A stretch of DNA of 5,083 nucleotides from contig PKDP01000036.1 of NCBI GenBank assembly GCA_002862585.1, forward strand, positions 1 to 5,083, in the 5' to 3' direction. Origin of the DNA: Flavobacteriales bacterium. GTDB taxonomy: Bacteria > Bacteroidota > Bacteroidia > Flavobacteriales > UBA7312. Below, piece by piece: positions 4,894-5,083 of this stretch. The stretch's first letter is position 1. Each line of letters opens with the position of its first letter. The position numbers were made by a program, and so were the translations under genes. The notes under the pieces are model-generated. The model searched no databases. It was given only the letters and a program-made list of their open reading frames with translations, and had not been told where the DNA came from.

Positions 4894-4993
4894 CAAAAAA
4901 CCTCCTTACTATTAACTCAATGATACCAGCGAAAAATGCTCCTCCAGAAAAAAGCGCGAATAGGACTGCCAGGATAACGATAGATTCACTCAT
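4883..4993 (-). CDS. Small single-span membrane protein (36 aa)
   Basis: ATG 4993 follows GAGG (5001-5004) at 7-nt spacing and overlaps the upstream stop (ATGA). The stop lies 11 nt inside the next gene. Residues 5-29 (IVILAVLFALFSGGAFFAGI then IELIV) form one clear transmembrane helix, preceded by the short polar MSES and followed by RRFFDEY. By the positive-inside rule the C-terminus should face the cytoplasm. Small residues at G18/A22 and A19/G23 could allow helix packing, and E26 sits near the membrane edge. No holin, toxin or other family is recognised. A role at the inner membrane is the only supported inference. Confidence 0.78.
   Translation of the reverse strand: MSESIVILAVLFALFSGGAFFAGIIELIVRRFFDEY
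4901..4907 (-). promoter_or_regulatory. Consensus Shine-Dalgarno made of tandem AGG codons
   Basis: AAGGAGG on the reverse strand overlaps codons GTA AGG AGG (V29, R30, R31) of the 36-aa membrane protein. It sits 7 nt before ATG 4893. The two rare Arg codons give the membrane protein its positive flank and give the next gene its ribosome-binding site. Confidence 0.75.
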
Positions 4994-5083
4994 ACCATCA
5001 CCTCATCGTTTATATCTGTATTGATGCAAAGCTCCAAAACGTCTTCCTGAGTGACTCCTTCCCCAAACGTCTCTTCGATTCCC
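4990..5083 (-). CDS. Acidic hypothetical protein, C-terminal end only
   Basis: The reverse frame from 5082 down to the TGA at 4990-4992 is open for 30 codons and runs off the right edge. It reads GIEETFGEGVTQEDVLELCI and then NTDINDEVMV, clearly acidic and protein-like, whereas the other two reverse frames here are Arg/Ser-rich or stopped. No convincing start with an RBS is inside the window, so the 5' end lies beyond it. Its stop overlaps the start of the membrane-protein gene as ATGA. The family cannot be recognised from this fragment. Confidence 0.65.
   Translation of the reverse strand, partial: GIEETFGEGVTQEDVLELCINTDINDEVMV

Overview
The window is a piece of a tailed-phage (or prophage) genome with a T7-type DNA replication module. 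Four proteins support this. The first is the C-terminal end of a T7 gp4-like primase/helicase. The others are a complete T7 gp5-like family A DNA polymerase, a T7 gp6-like 5'-3' exonuclease and a DUF3310 protein (the domain found in T7 gp1.7). Protein similarities were recognised from memory, not by a search. The host is probably a Gram-negative bacterium, since T7-like podoviruses mostly infect these. The sequence does not name the host or the phage genus.

Forward arm, 1-4197: helicase end (1-120), a short A-rich leader, a 114-aa conserved phage protein (164-508), DNA polymerase (505-2271), a probable winged-helix protein with an unclear start (2159-2554), exonuclease (2502-3263), then four small genes ending with DUF3310 (3865-4197). 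From 164 onward every gene overlaps the next (ATGA or TGATG junctions, or longer overlaps). No promoter-sized gap exists inside the arm, so it looks like one translationally coupled transcript entering from the left.

Convergence zone, 4198-4425: about 230 nt with no convincing gene but dense inverted repeats. There is a 12-bp stem, a long interrupted stem of about 25 bp, a CCCC/GGGG hairpin and a perfect 15-bp palindrome followed by a T tract. This could be a structured RNA, a terminator region, or both.

Reverse arm, 5083 to 4426: a tightly overlapping run of five small genes transcribed toward the forward arm. In order these are an acidic protein cut by the window edge, a 36-aa single-span membrane protein, a 23-aa micro-gene, a 63-aa protein and a 72-aa probable helix-turn-helix protein. 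Each complete gene has a good Shine-Dalgarno sequence. Canonical T7 has all its genes on one strand, so this convergent operon marks a different genome plan. The upstream promoter lies outside the window.

Working together, the helicase, polymerase, exonuclease and possible nucleotide kinase would copy the phage DNA and recycle host nucleotides. Both the thioredoxin-binding insertion of the polymerase and the acidic tail of the helicase are much shorter than in T7. This suggests a simplified helicase-polymerase contact, possibly without host thioredoxin.
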